A stretch of DNA of 48,588 nucleotides from Carboxydocella sporoproducens DSM 16521 (lineage in GTDB: Bacteria > Bacillota > GCA-003054495 > Carboxydocellales > Carboxydocellaceae), in contig NZ_FUXM01000013.1 of NCBI RefSeq assembly GCF_900167165.1, positions 1-48,588 on the forward strand, in the 5' to 3' direction. Position numbers and translations under genes: made by a program. Under the pieces are notes generated by a model that searched no databases, was not told the DNA's origin, and saw nothing but the letters and a program-made list of their open reading frames with translations. Position 1 is the first letter of the stretch, and each line of letters begins with the position of its first letter. Positions 33,907-41,642 of the stretch are shown here, in pieces.

Positions 33907-34569
33907 ATGGAAGAAATTCAGTTACAAATTCCAGTCTGTCCGGTGACTCATCGGGAACCAAACCGCTTTAGCTGGCAAATCAGCAAATATTTACCCCAGG
34001 CTCGTACTGGCCACGTACTGGCTGTGGAAATCCAACAGCTTTTGCATTTCAAAATTCCCTCCAGTTTGCTTCTGGGCCTGACCGGACTAAAACTTTCCTC
34101 CCATCTCCTGGCTGATTTCAACCGCCATGGTGGCTGGTTCTGGCCGATAACTATCAAAGCTGGCTGGACAGCCTACTTGCCTGTTTCTGAATGTCAGCCC
34201 CTGCTTTATCTCGGTCCGATAGCTGTTCCCTCAATGGTTTCCGCAAGCTACTGCCGGGAAGCCCCTCCCTGTCAGGTAGATATAAAAATGTCTTTACTGG
34301 ATGACTTCCCGTTACAGGGTCCTGTTTTGGAAGCCCCTAATGCCTTGATTTTTCTAGTATCCCATTCCAGTAGCAAAACCGCCTGGAATACTGCTCTGCA
34401 AAGAGCCACCCTTTGTTTGCAGAAAAACCTGGGCCTGGTCTTCTCCCGGGCCCAGGCTCTGGCCAGAGAAGTGGGCAGCTGGCAGATCTGCAATAATCAG
34501 CAGACTCTGGTGGCTTTTTCTCTCCCTAGACGGCTGATCGCCCATCCCTATAAAATTATCGCTCTCTAA
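33907..34569 (+). CDS. Hypothetical protein (220 aa)
   Basis: The protein MEEIQLQIPVCPVTHREPNR... is not recognised. It has no signal peptide; a moderately hydrophobic stretch around IPSSLLLGLTGLKLSSHLL might be buried rather than membrane-spanning. AAGGAGGG lies seven bases before the ATG, and base composition matches the neighbours, so it is very probably expressed. It is monocistronic, divergent from the ltaE-rarA transcript. Confidence 0.72.
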   Translation: MEEIQLQIPVCPVTHREPNRFSWQISKYLPQARTGHVLAVEIQQLLHFKIPSSLLLGLTGLKLSSHLLADFNRHGGWFWPITIKAGWTAYLPVSECQPLLYLGPIAVPSMVSASYCREAPPCQVDIKMSLLDDFPLQGPVLEAPNALIFLVSHSSSKTAWNTALQRATLCLQKNLGLVFSRAQALAREVGSWQICNNQQTLVAFSLPRRLIAHPYKIIAL

Positions 34570-34654
34570 AAATTTTCTCCCCAAAAACACTTGTTCTCCA
34601 CTATGCCCATTTGCTATAATTTATTCAGGATTTTCTATGGGGGGAGGGAAAAAG

Positions 34655-35062
34655 GTGGAACAAATGTTATACCAGATACTGCATGCTGTTGAAAACTTGC
34701 ATAGCACTTTCAATCAGCGCTTCGACCGGCTGGAACAACGTATGGATAACCTGGAGCAACGCATGAATGGCCTGGAACAACGTATGGACAACCTGGAGCA
34801 ACGCGTGAATGGCCTGGAACAGCGGGTTGACGGAATTGATACACGCCAGGGTGAGCTGTATCTTGTGACCCGTTCTATTGAACACCGCACCGAATATATT
34901 TCCGCTGCTTTGCAACGGACAACAGAAGATGTTGTTGAATTATCCGGTAAAGTTGAGAATATCAACAAAAAACTATTTAATATTCAAGCCTATATCGATT
35001 ACCAGACCAGCAAAATTGCCGAAAACGAGCGAGAAATTTATTTACTGAAACAGGCCAGATGA
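34655..35062 (+). CDS. Coiled-coil protein with LEQR heptad repeats
   Basis: The protein of about 135 residues consists mostly of a long coiled coil: five consecutive heptads of the type LEQRMDN/LEQRMNG/LEQRVDG (about residues 27-61) followed by further heptad-like sequence. There is no signal peptide or membrane helix. GTG 34655 was chosen because GGGGGGAGGG lies six bases upstream; ATG 34637 lies within that site. Such proteins resemble DUF1640/t-SNARE-like bacterial coiled coils. Function is unknown. Confidence 0.72.
   Translation: MEQMLYQILHAVENLHSTFNQRFDRLEQRMDNLEQRMNGLEQRMDNLEQRVNGLEQRVDGIDTRQGELYLVTRSIEHRTEYISAALQRTTEDVVELSGKVENINKKLFNIQAYIDYQTSKIAENEREIYLLKQAR
34730..34834 (+). repeat. 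21/42-bp tandem repeat encoding heptads
   Basis: Five 21-base units of the form CTGGAACAACGTATGGAYAAC/CTGGAGCAACGCATGAATGGC, alternating with a 42-base period. Units three and four nearly repeat units one and two, suggesting expansion by slippage or unequal crossing over within the coiled-coil gene. Confidence 0.9.
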
Positions 35063-35065
35063 AAC

Positions 35066-35103
35066 TAAAAGGGCACCCACCAGGGATGCCCCTTTGTTTA
35101 TTT
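35066..35103. terminator. Bidirectional terminator between coiled-coil gene and trxA
   Basis: AAAGGGCA (35068-35075) pairs with TGCCCCTTT (35087-35095) with one bulged C, flanked by AAAA and GTTTATTT. It serves both convergent genes. Confidence 0.78.
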
Positions 35104-35431
35104 AGATGTGTTTGGCCAAAATGCGGGCCAGTTGCTCTTTGGTCTGGTAGCCAACAATCCGCTCTACCGGTTTGCCATCTTTGAACAACAACAAGGTGGG
35201 AATGCTCATGACCCCGTATTCAATGGCTGTTTCCCGGTTTTCATCCACATTCAGTTTGCCCACTACCACTTTGCCGACATATTCATCGGCCAGCTGGTCA
35301 ATTACCGGTGCGATCATGCGGCAAGGGCCACACCAGGCTGCCCAGAAATCCACCAGTACCGGTTGAGTAGCTTCCAGAACCTCCGCTTTCCAGTTGGCAT
35401 TAGTAAAGGTTTTAACATTTGCGCCTGCCAT
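35102..35431 (-). CDS. trxA: Thioredoxin
   Basis: The 109-residue thioredoxin has the active site [12 protein letters not shown], the cis-Pro loop SIPTLLLF and normal length. It reduces protein disulfides and can reduce persulfides. AAGGAGGAG precedes the ATG. It lies 22 bases after a CsoR/CstR-type repressor gene and is therefore likely under its control, which points to sulfur or metal stress rather than general housekeeping. Confidence 0.96.
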   Translation of the reverse strand: MAGANVKTFTNANWKAEVLEATQPVLVDFWAAWCGPCRMIAPVIDQLADEYVGKVVVGKLNVDENRETAIEYGVMSIPTLLLFKDGKPVERIVGYQTKEQLARILAKHI

Positions 35432-35453
35432 ATGTAATCTCCTCCTTTTTTTC

Positions 35454-35735
35454 TTATTTAGCGAAGCGCATCAGCACTTCTACTAAATGTTTGACATACT
35501 CATCCTGCCGCCCCTGGCTGCAGGCTGATTCCAGACACTTGACGGTATTGCGCTCTACAATGGTCACTCCGACAGCCTGAACAGCTGCCTTAACAGCGGC
35601 GATCTGGGTGAGGATCTTCAGACAATCCTGGTCCTCTTCAATCATCCGCTGTATCCCTTTGACCTGCCCTTCTATCCTTCTCAGCCTTTTTAGTATCTCC
35701 TCTTTGCCTTCTACCGATACTTCGGTACTGTTCAC
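35454..35735 (-). CDS. CsoR-family repressor, CstR-like
   Basis: The protein of about 93 residues has the all-helical DUF156 fold ([20 protein letters not shown]...). CsoR copper sensors use Cys-His-Cys; here the positions are C38, N63 and C67 (numbered from GTG 35735), with the His replaced by Asn in VERNTVKC. That Cys-Asn-Cys pattern matches, from memory, the persulfide sensor CstR (SENLIEC). GTG 35735 was chosen with GGGGG eight bases upstream; GTG 35744 is an alternative. It is followed by trxA and preceded by a promoter with a palindromic operator. Confidence 0.88.
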   Translation of the reverse strand: MNSTEVSVEGKEEILKRLRRIEGQVKGIQRMIEEDQDCLKILTQIAAVKAAVQAVGVTIVERNTVKCLESACSQGRQDEYVKHLVEVLMRFAK

Positions 35736-35752
35736 TATCCTCACCCCCTATA

Positions 35753-36562
35753 CTATACCCGGGTATCTTGCTTTTTATTATATGCCCCTTTTGTCCTTTT
35801 GTCAACAAGACCGCATAAATCTTTTACCACTTCCCCGGCCATAATCATCCCTACTACCGGAGGTACAAAAGAAACACTGCCTGGAATCTGACGCCGCAAG
35901 GTGCAGCTGCCCCGGCCCTGTTCGCTGGTGCAAACACAATTGGTCTTACAATCAGCCAGCCCTACCCTGGGTGGGATGGGTGGCTCTTCCGAATAAACCA
36001 CCTTGACCCCCCGGTAGATCCCCGCTTTGCGCAATTCCCGCCGGAGTACCCGGGCAAGAGGGTCGACCGCCGTTTCAGAAATATCTGCCACCCGGAAAGC
36101 AGTAGGATCCAGTTTGTTTCCTGCTCCCATGGCGGAAATTATGGGGATATTCAACGCCAGACAGCCCTTGATCAAGTCCAGCTTGCCGGTGACATTATCA
36201 ATGGCATCCACTACATAATCATAGTCTGGCCTGAGCAGGCGCTCTCTATGTTCAGGAGCATAAAATTCCTTGATGGATTCTACCTCTGCTCCGGGATTGA
36301 TCAATTTGATCCGTTCCGCCATCAATTCCACTTTAGGCCGCCCCACTGTATTGCTCAAAGCATGAATCTGCCGGTTGATATTGGTTAAACAGACATCATC
36401 ATAGTCCACCAGCACCAGTGACCCTACCCCGGCTCGAGCCAGGGCTTCACAAGCATAAGAACCCACCCCGCCAATACCAAAGACTGCCACCCGGGCCTGG
36501 CGCAGCCGTTCCAATCCTTCTGACCCCAGCAGCAATTCTGTGCGGGAAAATCTGTGCAACAT
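35753..36562 (-). CDS. tcdA: tRNA threonylcarbamoyladenosine dehydratase TcdA
   Basis: The protein of about 269 residues is a ThiF/E1-like enzyme that cyclises t6A37 in tRNA. It has the nucleotide loop GIGGVGSYACEALARAGVG, LVDYDDVCLTNINRQ, VVDAIDNVTGK, and a cysteine cluster DCKTNCVC...GSC. ATG 36562 was preferred over 36634 because AGGAGGAAGACAGGT lies upstream and this matches the family start MLHRFSRTELLLG. The B. subtilis homologue yrvM lies between the 6S RNA gene and yrvN, as here. Its 3' end hosts the promoter and operator of the next operon. Confidence 0.95.
   Translation of the reverse strand: MLHRFSRTELLLGSEGLERLRQARVAVFGIGGVGSYACEALARAGVGSLVLVDYDDVCLTNINRQIHALSNTVGRPKVELMAERIKLINPGAEVESIKEFYAPEHRERLLRPDYDYVVDAIDNVTGKLDLIKGCLALNIPIISAMGAGNKLDPTAFRVADISETAVDPLARVLRRELRKAGIYRGVKVVYSEEPPIPPRVGLADCKTNCVCTSEQGRGSCTLRRQIPGSVSFVPPVVGMIMAGEVVKDLCGLVDKRTKGAYNKKQDTRV
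35755..35766. promoter_or_regulatory. Putative CsoR/CstR operator palindrome
   Basis: ATACCCGGGTAT is a perfect 12-base palindrome of the TACCC/GGGTA type used by the CsoR family. It lies about ten bases downstream of the -10 element and just before the repressor gene, the right place for autorepression. It also spans the last codons of tcdA. Confidence 0.7.
35777..35805 (-). promoter_or_regulatory. Consensus sigma-A promoter for the CstR-like/trxA operon
   Basis: Minus-strand TTGACA (35805-35800), 17-base spacer, TATAAT (35782-35777): both hexamers perfect and optimally spaced. It lies inside the 3' end of the tcdA coding sequence. Confidence 0.9.
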
Positions 36563-36720
36563 ACCTGTCTTCCTCCTACAGCCCATAGAATAGTTCTTTT
36601 TCCCATCATACCCTATTTCCTTTCCCAAGCGCAAGCCCAGAAAAATAGGCTAACCGCCGAGCACCCCTGACCGCCTTTTGCCGTAAGATAAAGCAGAAAT
36701 CGGGAAGGGGGGAAGCTCCT

Positions 36721-36795
36721 ATGCATTACTATCCCAATTTTATCTTCATCATTGTGGTGATTGTGGTCATCCTCTTGTTACTGGATGTCCTGTAA
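36721..36795 (+). CDS. Very small hydrophobic membrane peptide (24 aa)
   Basis: The frame MHYYPNFIFIIVVIVVILLL ends LDVL. It is almost entirely one membrane helix, reminiscent of YjcZ-type sporulation microproteins. GAAGGGGGGAAG lies upstream of the ATG. The next gene encodes a similar peptide, which supports both. Function is unknown. Confidence 0.6.
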   Translation: MHYYPNFIFIIVVIVVILLLLDVL

Positions 36796-36823
36796 TCTGA
36801 AGTATTAAAAAGGAGGGATTCAT

Positions 36824-36928
36824 ATGGGTCATCGCCGGAATAGAGAAGTGGTTGTTATCGTGGTGATTATTATCGTGTTGCTGTTGCTGGGATTCCCCTT
36901 CTGGCCCTATCCTGGCAACCAGGACTAA
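36824..36928 (+). CDS. Very small membrane peptide (34 aa)
   Basis: The protein MGHRRNREVVVIVVIIIVLL continues LLGFPFWPYPGNQD: a basic N-terminus, one helix, and an aromatic/Pro tail. AAGGAGGG precedes the ATG. A terminator hairpin follows directly. Together with the 24-residue peptide it forms a short operon of membrane microproteins, possibly sporulation-associated. Confidence 0.65.
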   Translation: MGHRRNREVVVIVVIIIVLLLLGFPFWPYPGNQD

Positions 36929-36934
36929 GCTCCG

Positions 36935-36963
36935 CGGAAAGCCCTGCGGGGCTTTCCGTCTTT
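36935..36963 (+). terminator. Terminator after the microprotein pair
   Basis: CGGAAAGCCC, loop TGCG, GGGCTTTCCG: a perfect ten-pair stem, followed by TCTTT. The T-tail is short. Confidence 0.7.
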
Positions 36964-36982
36964 GCGAAAGAAGGGATAATCA

Positions 36983-37204
36983 GTGGCCAAAAGAAAAATC
37001 ATCATTCCCCTCTCCAGTGGCCAACCGGTAGCATCTCCGGCCAGAACCAGTGCTGTCAGCCGCCCGGAAACGGAGTGGCAGGTCTGGCTGGATAAGTTTT
37101 TGTCCATTTTGGTTATAGCCGAAGAGTTACTGGCAGTAGCTGAACCGGTACTTTCTGCCTGGACAGAAATGAAAAATCAAAGGCGAGGTGGCAAAAAAAG
37201 ATGA
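36983..37204 (+). CDS. Small hypothetical protein (73 aa)
   Basis: The protein starts GTG (MAKRKIIIPLSSGQPVASPA) with AGAAGGGAT upstream and has an amphipathic to hydrophobic C-terminal helix (WLDKFLSILVIAEELLAVAE) before a basic tail. Its stop overlaps the next ATG (ATGA), indicating coupled translation with the 37201 gene. The family was not recognised. Confidence 0.65.
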   Translation: MAKRKIIIPLSSGQPVASPARTSAVSRPETEWQVWLDKFLSILVIAEELLAVAEPVLSAWTEMKNQRRGGKKR

Positions 37205-37560
37205 GTAAAAAAATTACCCCCCAGGAAATTATGGCCCTGGCCCTGAATTTGCTGGCCAACCCCAACAAATTAAATTTCAGCGTAATCGTTTCTTTGCTGG
37301 AGCAATTCGGCGGCGATATGGATTCCGAAACCAAAAACAAACTGTTAACCTGGGGCAAAAAAGTTGATGCCGGCGGCAGTCTCAGCGCTGCCGAGCTGGA
37401 AGAAGTTAGACAGCTAATCCGACAGGGAGCTGCCAGCGCAACTCCGGAAAGATTGCAGCTGGTAAAGACCCTTTTTACCACCCTGCAGCCCCAGTTTAGC
37501 AAGATGCCTCCTGCCTGGCAACAAGTGATTAATTTGATCGCTGAAGAATTGAAAGGGTGA
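37201..37560 (+). CDS. Hypothetical helical protein (119 aa)
   Basis: MSKKITPQEIMALALNLLAN... is predicted by eye to be all-helical and soluble, with amphipathic segments and a Gly/Ser linker (DAGGSLS). The family was not recognised. It overlaps the upstream gene by four bases and is followed six bases later by a 47-residue gene, so all three form one operon. Confidence 0.7.
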   Translation: MSKKITPQEIMALALNLLANPNKLNFSVIVSLLEQFGGDMDSETKNKLLTWGKKVDAGGSLSAAELEEVRQLIRQGAASATPERLQLVKTLFTTLQPQFSKMPPAWQQVINLIAEELKG

Positions 37561-37565
37561 GGGCA

Positions 37566-37709
37566 ATGGCAGGTAAGACCAAAAAAATCAAGATAGACCC
37601 CAGCCAGCTTAACAACTGGGCTGCACAAGCTAAAGTCTGGATCAGCGCTCTCAAGCTGGCTTTAAATGGGGCCCGTACTATCATCAATGAAAAACAGAAA
37701 AAGCAGTAG
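37566..37709 (+). CDS. Small basic hypothetical protein (47 aa)
   Basis: The 47-codon frame MAGKTKKIKIDPSQLNNWAA ends INEKQKKQ and contains one amphipathic helix between two lysine-rich ends. GGGTGAGGGCA precedes the ATG. It is the last gene of a three-gene operon and its stop lies within a terminator stem. Function is unknown. Confidence 0.65.
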   Translation: MAGKTKKIKIDPSQLNNWAAQAKVWISALKLALNGARTIINEKQKKQ

Positions 37710-37731
37710 GCCTTTTGCCTACTGCCTGTTT
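37703..37731 (+). terminator. Terminator of the small-gene operon
   Basis: GCAGTAGGC (37703-37711), loop CTTTT, GCCTACTGC (37717-37725), then CTGTTT. The stop codon TAG is inside the stem. Confidence 0.78.
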
Positions 37732-37747
37732 ATAAATTAATAGCGGA

Positions 37748-37934
37748 CAACCCCATGATGCCGTGGGCCCGCCTGTTTCAGAACCTGCTCCCAGCAGGTG
37801 GGTGCCCTCCTGCGGGCTTCTTGAGTCCCCTGACTATGGGGGCATTCATTCCACCAGCAGAGACCGGGCTCCCTTTTCTGAACGTGTTGGCTCTAAACAC
37901 GCGCTGACCTCACGCACACCGCAGGGTTTTATCT
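37748..37934 (-). ncRNA. ssrS: 6S RNA (regulator of RNA polymerase)
   Basis: The minus strand of this gap is GC-rich, noncoding and folds as a long interrupted hairpin: the 5' part CCCTGCGGTGTGCGTG can pair with the 3' part CCCACGGCATCATGGGG. The segment GTGTTTAGAGCCAACACG resembles the 5' side of Bacillus 6S-1 RNA (GTTTTTGAGCCAACA), and GGGAGCCCGGTCTCTG...TGGAATGAATGCCC resembles its central part. Position is decisive: it lies directly between aspS and tcdA, exactly as B. subtilis bsrA lies between aspS and yrvM. A strong promoter precedes it. The ends are estimates. 6S RNA sequesters sigma-A holoenzyme in stationary phase. Confidence 0.82.
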
Positions 37935-37940
37935 GCCTTT

Positions 37941-37969
37941 ATCTTAACACAAACCCGATGGTTTGACAA
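37941..37969 (-). promoter_or_regulatory. Sigma-A promoter of 6S RNA
   Basis: Minus-strand TTGTCA (37969-37964), 17-base spacer, TAAGAT (37946-37941). Transcription should start near 37934. It lies a few bases past the aspS stop, so the RNA can be made independently or processed from an aspS read-through. Confidence 0.8.
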
Positions 37970-37976
37970 GACAGCA

Positions 37977-39764
37977 TTACTTCCTGGGTATAACATCCAG
38001 CTTGATATGCAGTTCCTTCAATTGTTTAGCACTTACTTCCGAAGGCGCTCCGGTCATCAGACAGCTGGCACTCTGGGTTTTGGGGAAAGCGATGACATCC
38101 CGGATGGTATCCCGGCCTGCCAGCAGCATCACCAGGCGGTCGATACCAAAAGCAATGCCACCATGGGGCGGAGTGCCATATTCAAAAGCCTCCAGCATAA
38201 AGCCAAATTTTTCTACAGCCTCCTCCTGACTTAAACCCAGGAGGCGGAACATCTTTTCCTGCACATCCCGCCGGTGAATCCGGATAGAGCCACCACCGAT
38301 TTCCACCCCGTTCAGAACCATATCATAAGCTTTGGCCCGCACCCGGCCCGGATCAGTATCCATCAGCTCAATGTCTTCATCCATCGGAGAGGTGAAGGGA
38401 TGGTGCATGGCGACATAGCGTTTTTCTTCCTCATCCCATTCCAGCAAGGGGAAGTCCACTACCCAGAGGAAATTCATGGCCTCGGGGTCAATCAGACCCA
38501 GTTTCTCCGCCAGATGTACCCGCAGGTGGCCCAGGGAGTCGGCCACAATCCTGGGCGTATCCGCCCCAAAGAGCAGGAGGTCACCTGTTTCCGCCCCCAG
38601 CCGCTCCAGGATAGCCTGCAGCTCTTCCTCCTTGAAGAATTTGGCAATAGGAGATTTGGGGCCTTCCGGGGTCATCTGGATATAGGCCAGGCCTTTGGCA
38701 CCATAGATAGCCACATACTGGGTCAGCTCATCCAGCTCCTTGCGGCTGAAGTGGGCACAGCCTTTAGCATTGATAGCCTTGACCACTCCGCCGTTATCGG
38801 CAGCAGCCCGAAAGACCTTGAATTCACAGCCAGCGGCGATATCGGTCAAATCCACCAGTTCCATGCCAAAGCGAGTATCGGGCTTGTCCGAGCCATAGCG
38901 GGCCATGGCTTCGGCATAAGTCAGCCGCGGGAAAGGAGTAGGCACTTCCCGGCCCAGGGTAGTCCTGACCACTTCCGCAATCATCTCTTCCATCAGGGTC
39001 AGCACCTCTTCCCGTTCCACAAAGGACATCTCCAGGTCCAGCTGGGTAAATTCCGGCTGCCGGTCACTGCGCAGGTCCTCATCCCGGAAACAGCGCACGA
39101 TCTGGAAATATTTGTCCATACCAGCCACCATGAGTATTTGCTTGAAAATCTGGGGAGACTGGGGCAGGGCAAAGAATTTGCCCGGGTTGACCCGACTGGG
39201 CACCAGGTAATCCCTTGCCCCTTCCGGGGTGGATTTGGTCAGCATGGGAGTTTCAATTTCCCAGAAGCCCCGGGCGTCCAGATAGTCCCGAATAGTTTTG
39301 ACCAGCCGATGCCGTAAACCCAGGGCCCGCTGCATCTCCGGCCGCCGCAGGTCCAGGTAACGATAGCGCAGGCGCAGGTTTTCATCTACATCGATATTGT
39401 CCTGGATATAGAAGGGCGGTGTTTTGGCCCCGTTCAGCACCTTCACTTCCCGGGCATACACTTCCACTTCCCCGGTAGCCAGGTTGGGGTTAACAGTGCC
39501 TTCTGGACGCAAGCGCACTTCCCCTTTGACAGCAATGACGTACTCATTGCGAATCGCTTCCGCTTTAGCAAACGCCTCCTGATCAACTTCCGGGCTAAAT
39601 ACCACCTGGGTGATACCCTCCCGGTCCCTGAGGTCCACGAAAATCAGGCCGCCATGGTCCCGCCGCCGCTGGACCCAGCCCATGAGAATTACTTCTTTGC
39701 CGGCATCAGCTGCCCGCAAGCTGCCGCACATCATGGTCCGCTTCCAACCCTGTAATGCTTCCAT
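37977..39764 (-). CDS. aspS: Aspartyl-tRNA synthetase
   Basis: The 595-residue class IIb synthetase has an N-terminal OB-fold anticodon domain ([20 protein letters not shown]), class II motifs ([39 protein letters not shown]) and the bacterial GAD insertion (about 310-420). AAGGAGGAAAAGGC precedes the ATG. It lies 13 bases downstream of hisS, so one T-box should control both. Whether it is discriminating or also charges tRNA-Asn cannot be judged with confidence by eye. Confidence 0.97.
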   Translation of the reverse strand: MEALQGWKRTMMCGSLRAADAGKEVILMGWVQRRRDHGGLIFVDLRDREGITQVVFSPEVDQEAFAKAEAIRNEYVIAVKGEVRLRPEGTVNPNLATGEVEVYAREVKVLNGAKTPPFYIQDNIDVDENLRLRYRYLDLRRPEMQRALGLRHRLVKTIRDYLDARGFWEIETPMLTKSTPEGARDYLVPSRVNPGKFFALPQSPQIFKQILMVAGMDKYFQIVRCFRDEDLRSDRQPEFTQLDLEMSFVEREEVLTLMEEMIAEVVRTTLGREVPTPFPRLTYAEAMARYGSDKPDTRFGMELVDLTDIAAGCEFKVFRAAADNGGVVKAINAKGCAHFSRKELDELTQYVAIYGAKGLAYIQMTPEGPKSPIAKFFKEEELQAILERLGAETGDLLLFGADTPRIVADSLGHLRVHLAEKLGLIDPEAMNFLWVVDFPLLEWDEEEKRYVAMHHPFTSPMDEDIELMDTDPGRVRAKAYDMVLNGVEIGGGSIRIHRRDVQEKMFRLLGLSQEEAVEKFGFMLEAFEYGTPPHGGIAFGIDRLVMLLAGRDTIRDVIAFPKTQSASCLMTGAPSEVSAKQLKELHIKLDVIPRK

Positions 39765-39777
39765 TGCCTTTTCCTCC

Positions 39778-41043
39778 TTACGGTTTCAGTTTTTCTGTCA
39801 AGTAATCCACTACCTGTTCCAGCTTGAGAGCCTGCTGGCTGCTATCGCTCATGCTCCGAAGCTGCACTTCGCCGCGCTGCAGCTCATCGCCACCTACAAT
39901 CACGGTGTAACTGACCTTGAGCCGGTCCGCCTGTTTCAGCTGGGCCTTAAGGCTGCGCCCCAGCAGGTCAGTTTCGGCAGCCAGGCCGCGGCTGCGCAGC
40001 TGCTGGGTCAACACCAGGGCCTGTTCCCGGGCTTCCGTGCCTAATACTGCCACAAAGACCCGGGTGCCGGCCTCCTCCGGCCAGGCTACCCCCTGTTTTT
40101 CCATAGTCAAAATGGTGCGTTCCAGGCCCAGGGCAAAGCCGATGCCGGGCACATCCTCACCGCCCAGTTCCCCCACCAGGCCATTATAACGGCCACCGCC
40201 GCAGATAGAACTCTGGGCCCCGATATCCTTGACCATAATTTCAAAAGCGGTCTTGGTATAATAGTCCAGGCCCCGCACCAGTCGCTCATTGACGGTAAAA
40301 GGTACACCCAGGGCCTTCAGAAGGGTTTGCACCTGGTCGAAGTGGTCCTTGCAATCAGGACAAAGTTGCCGGGTAATGGTAGGCGCTCCCCGGGTAGCTG
40401 CCTGACAACCTTCCTGTTTACAATCCAGAATCCGCAGGGGATTGCGTTCAAACCGGCTCTGACAATCCTTGCAGAGGGAAGCCAGCTGCGGACGCAAAAA
40501 CTCCTGCAGAGCTTCCCGGTGCCGGGCCCTGCAGACAGGACAGCCTACACTGTTGATGTTTAGCTCCAGGTCCTTGATACCCAGGCGCCGGTATATTTCC
40601 ATGGCCATGGCGATTACTTCCGCATCCACCACCGGCTCATCCGAACCGAAAACCTCAACTCCAAACTGATGGAACTGGCGGTAGCGCCCGGCCTGAGGCT
40701 TATCATAGCGGAACATGGGACCAATATAATAGACCTTTACCGGCTGGGGCCCGGCATGGAGCCGGTTTTCCAGATAGGCCCGCGCTGCTGCCGCTGTCCC
40801 TTCTGGCCGTAAGGTTACAGAACGACCGCCTTTATCCAAAAAAGTATACATTTCCTTTTCCACGATATCGGTGGTTTCCCCTACCCCGCGCTGAAAGAGC
40901 TCGGTATGCTCGAAAATAGGGGTACGCAATTCACCATAGCCATACTGACGGCAAACTTCCCGCAAAATTTGCTCTACATACTGCCACTTCCAGGTCTCCT
41001 GCGGCAAAAAATCATTGGTTCCTTTTGGTCTCTGGGTTAGCAT
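39778..41043 (-). CDS. hisS: Histidyl-tRNA synthetase
   Basis: The 421-residue class II synthetase begins [16 protein letters not shown]. It shows the motif 2 region [19 protein letters not shown], the histidine-binding motifs [14 protein letters not shown] and [14 protein letters not shown], and a C-terminal anticodon-binding domain. A four-cysteine insertion (CPVC...CKDC...CKQEGC...CPDC) suggests a zinc site in the insertion domain, known in some bacterial HisS. It is preceded by a T-box leader and followed by aspS. Confidence 0.97.
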   Translation of the reverse strand: MLTQRPKGTNDFLPQETWKWQYVEQILREVCRQYGYGELRTPIFEHTELFQRGVGETTDIVEKEMYTFLDKGGRSVTLRPEGTAAAARAYLENRLHAGPQPVKVYYIGPMFRYDKPQAGRYRQFHQFGVEVFGSDEPVVDAEVIAMAMEIYRRLGIKDLELNINSVGCPVCRARHREALQEFLRPQLASLCKDCQSRFERNPLRILDCKQEGCQAATRGAPTITRQLCPDCKDHFDQVQTLLKALGVPFTVNERLVRGLDYYTKTAFEIMVKDIGAQSSICGGGRYNGLVGELGGEDVPGIGFALGLERTILTMEKQGVAWPEEAGTRVFVAVLGTEAREQALVLTQQLRSRGLAAETDLLGRSLKAQLKQADRLKVSYTVIVGGDELQRGEVQLRSMSDSSQQALKLEQVVDYLTEKLKP

Positions 41044-41072
41044 CCTTTCACTCCTTTCCCATTCCCTCCAAA

Positions 41073-41335
41073 ACTAAAAACCCGTCCCTGCTTGCGCAGG
41101 GACGGGTCATTACCCGCGGTGCCACCCTGGTTGAACAGCCAAAAAGCCGTTCCCCTCTCGCCCGTTAACGGTGGGCAACCGGGCCAGCCTACTATCCAGC
41201 TAAAGCTGAAGTTCGACCGCCAACTCCCGGGTGTCTTTCACCGGCTTTTCCTGAAAGGGGCTTCCAGTCACGACCCCTTCTCCCTGGCAGGCCAGTCCCG
41301 GCTACTCTTCCCGTTCCTTGTCATTACCATATCTG
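41073..41335 (-). promoter_or_regulatory. T-box leader of hisS-aspS
   Basis: The minus strand carries the T-box core AGGGTGGCACCGCGGGT (41127-41111) and then a strong terminator, ACCCGTCCCTG-CGCAAG-CAGGGACGGGT plus TTTTT (41107-41073). An AGTA-type stem I element (GAAGAGTAGCC) lies at the 5' side. The presumed specifier region GGTGAAAGACACCC contains GAC (Asp, 41235-41233) overlapping CAC (His, 41233-41231). The tRNA-end-pairing tetranucleotide is TGGC, which pairs with GCCA, that is discriminator G73 as in tRNA-Asp rather than C73 of tRNA-His. Uncharged tRNA binding would prevent termination and raise synthetase expression. Confidence 0.92.
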
Positions 41336-41341
41336 GCTAAT

Positions 41342-41370
41342 AGTTTATCCTTTTGCTTGCTATTTGTCAA
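41342..41370 (-). promoter_or_regulatory. Sigma-A promoter of the hisS-aspS operon
   Basis: Minus-strand TTGACA (41370-41365), 17-base spacer, TAAACT (41347-41342). The predicted start, near 41335, begins the T-box leader. Confidence 0.85.
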
Positions 41371-41435
41371 GAATTCACGCTAATAAATGGCCGTAAGATA
41401 TGCCAAACTATTGCCTGAGAAAGGAGGGAACAAGG

Positions 41436-41630
41436 ATGGCTTTAACCGGTAAAGAAGCTTCTCTGATCAATGACCACATCGCTATGGAAACAGCCTGTAT
41501 CAAGCATTTGCAGTTTGCCGCCGAAAACTGCACCGATCCCCAGTTGAAAGGCATGTGCCAGGCTATGATTGCCGACCATCAGAATTTCATTAACACTCTC
41601 TCCCGTCACATTCAGACCAATTTGCAATAG
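41436..41630 (+). CDS. CotF-like spore coat-type protein, short
   Basis: The 64-residue helical protein (MALTGKEASLINDHIAMETA...) has a conserved Cys-rich amphipathic helix (CIKHLQFAAENC, MCQAMIADHQ) similar to small CotF-family/ferritin-like coat proteins of Clostridia. ATG 41436 was chosen with AAAGGAGGG upstream; the longer in-frame form from 41400 lacks a site. It lies 12 bases before a second related gene. Mother-cell expression is inferred from family only. Confidence 0.75.
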   Translation: MALTGKEASLINDHIAMETACIKHLQFAAENCTDPQLKGMCQAMIADHQNFINTLSRHIQTNLQ

Positions 41631-41642
41631 GAGGTGAAAGCT

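Noticed and set aside
34730-34834. Tandem repeats considered as a CRISPR array
   Set aside because: Units are 21 bases with no spacers and encode in-frame heptads of a coiled coil; no cas genes are nearby.
35454-35735. Copper-sensing CsoR assignment
   Set aside because: The conserved His ligand is Asn and no copper exporter gene is adjacent, so a CstR-like assignment fits better.
38274-39317. 347-codon open frame on the + strand opposite aspS
   Set aside because: Antisense shadow of aspartyl-tRNA synthetase; no domain and no ribosome binding site.
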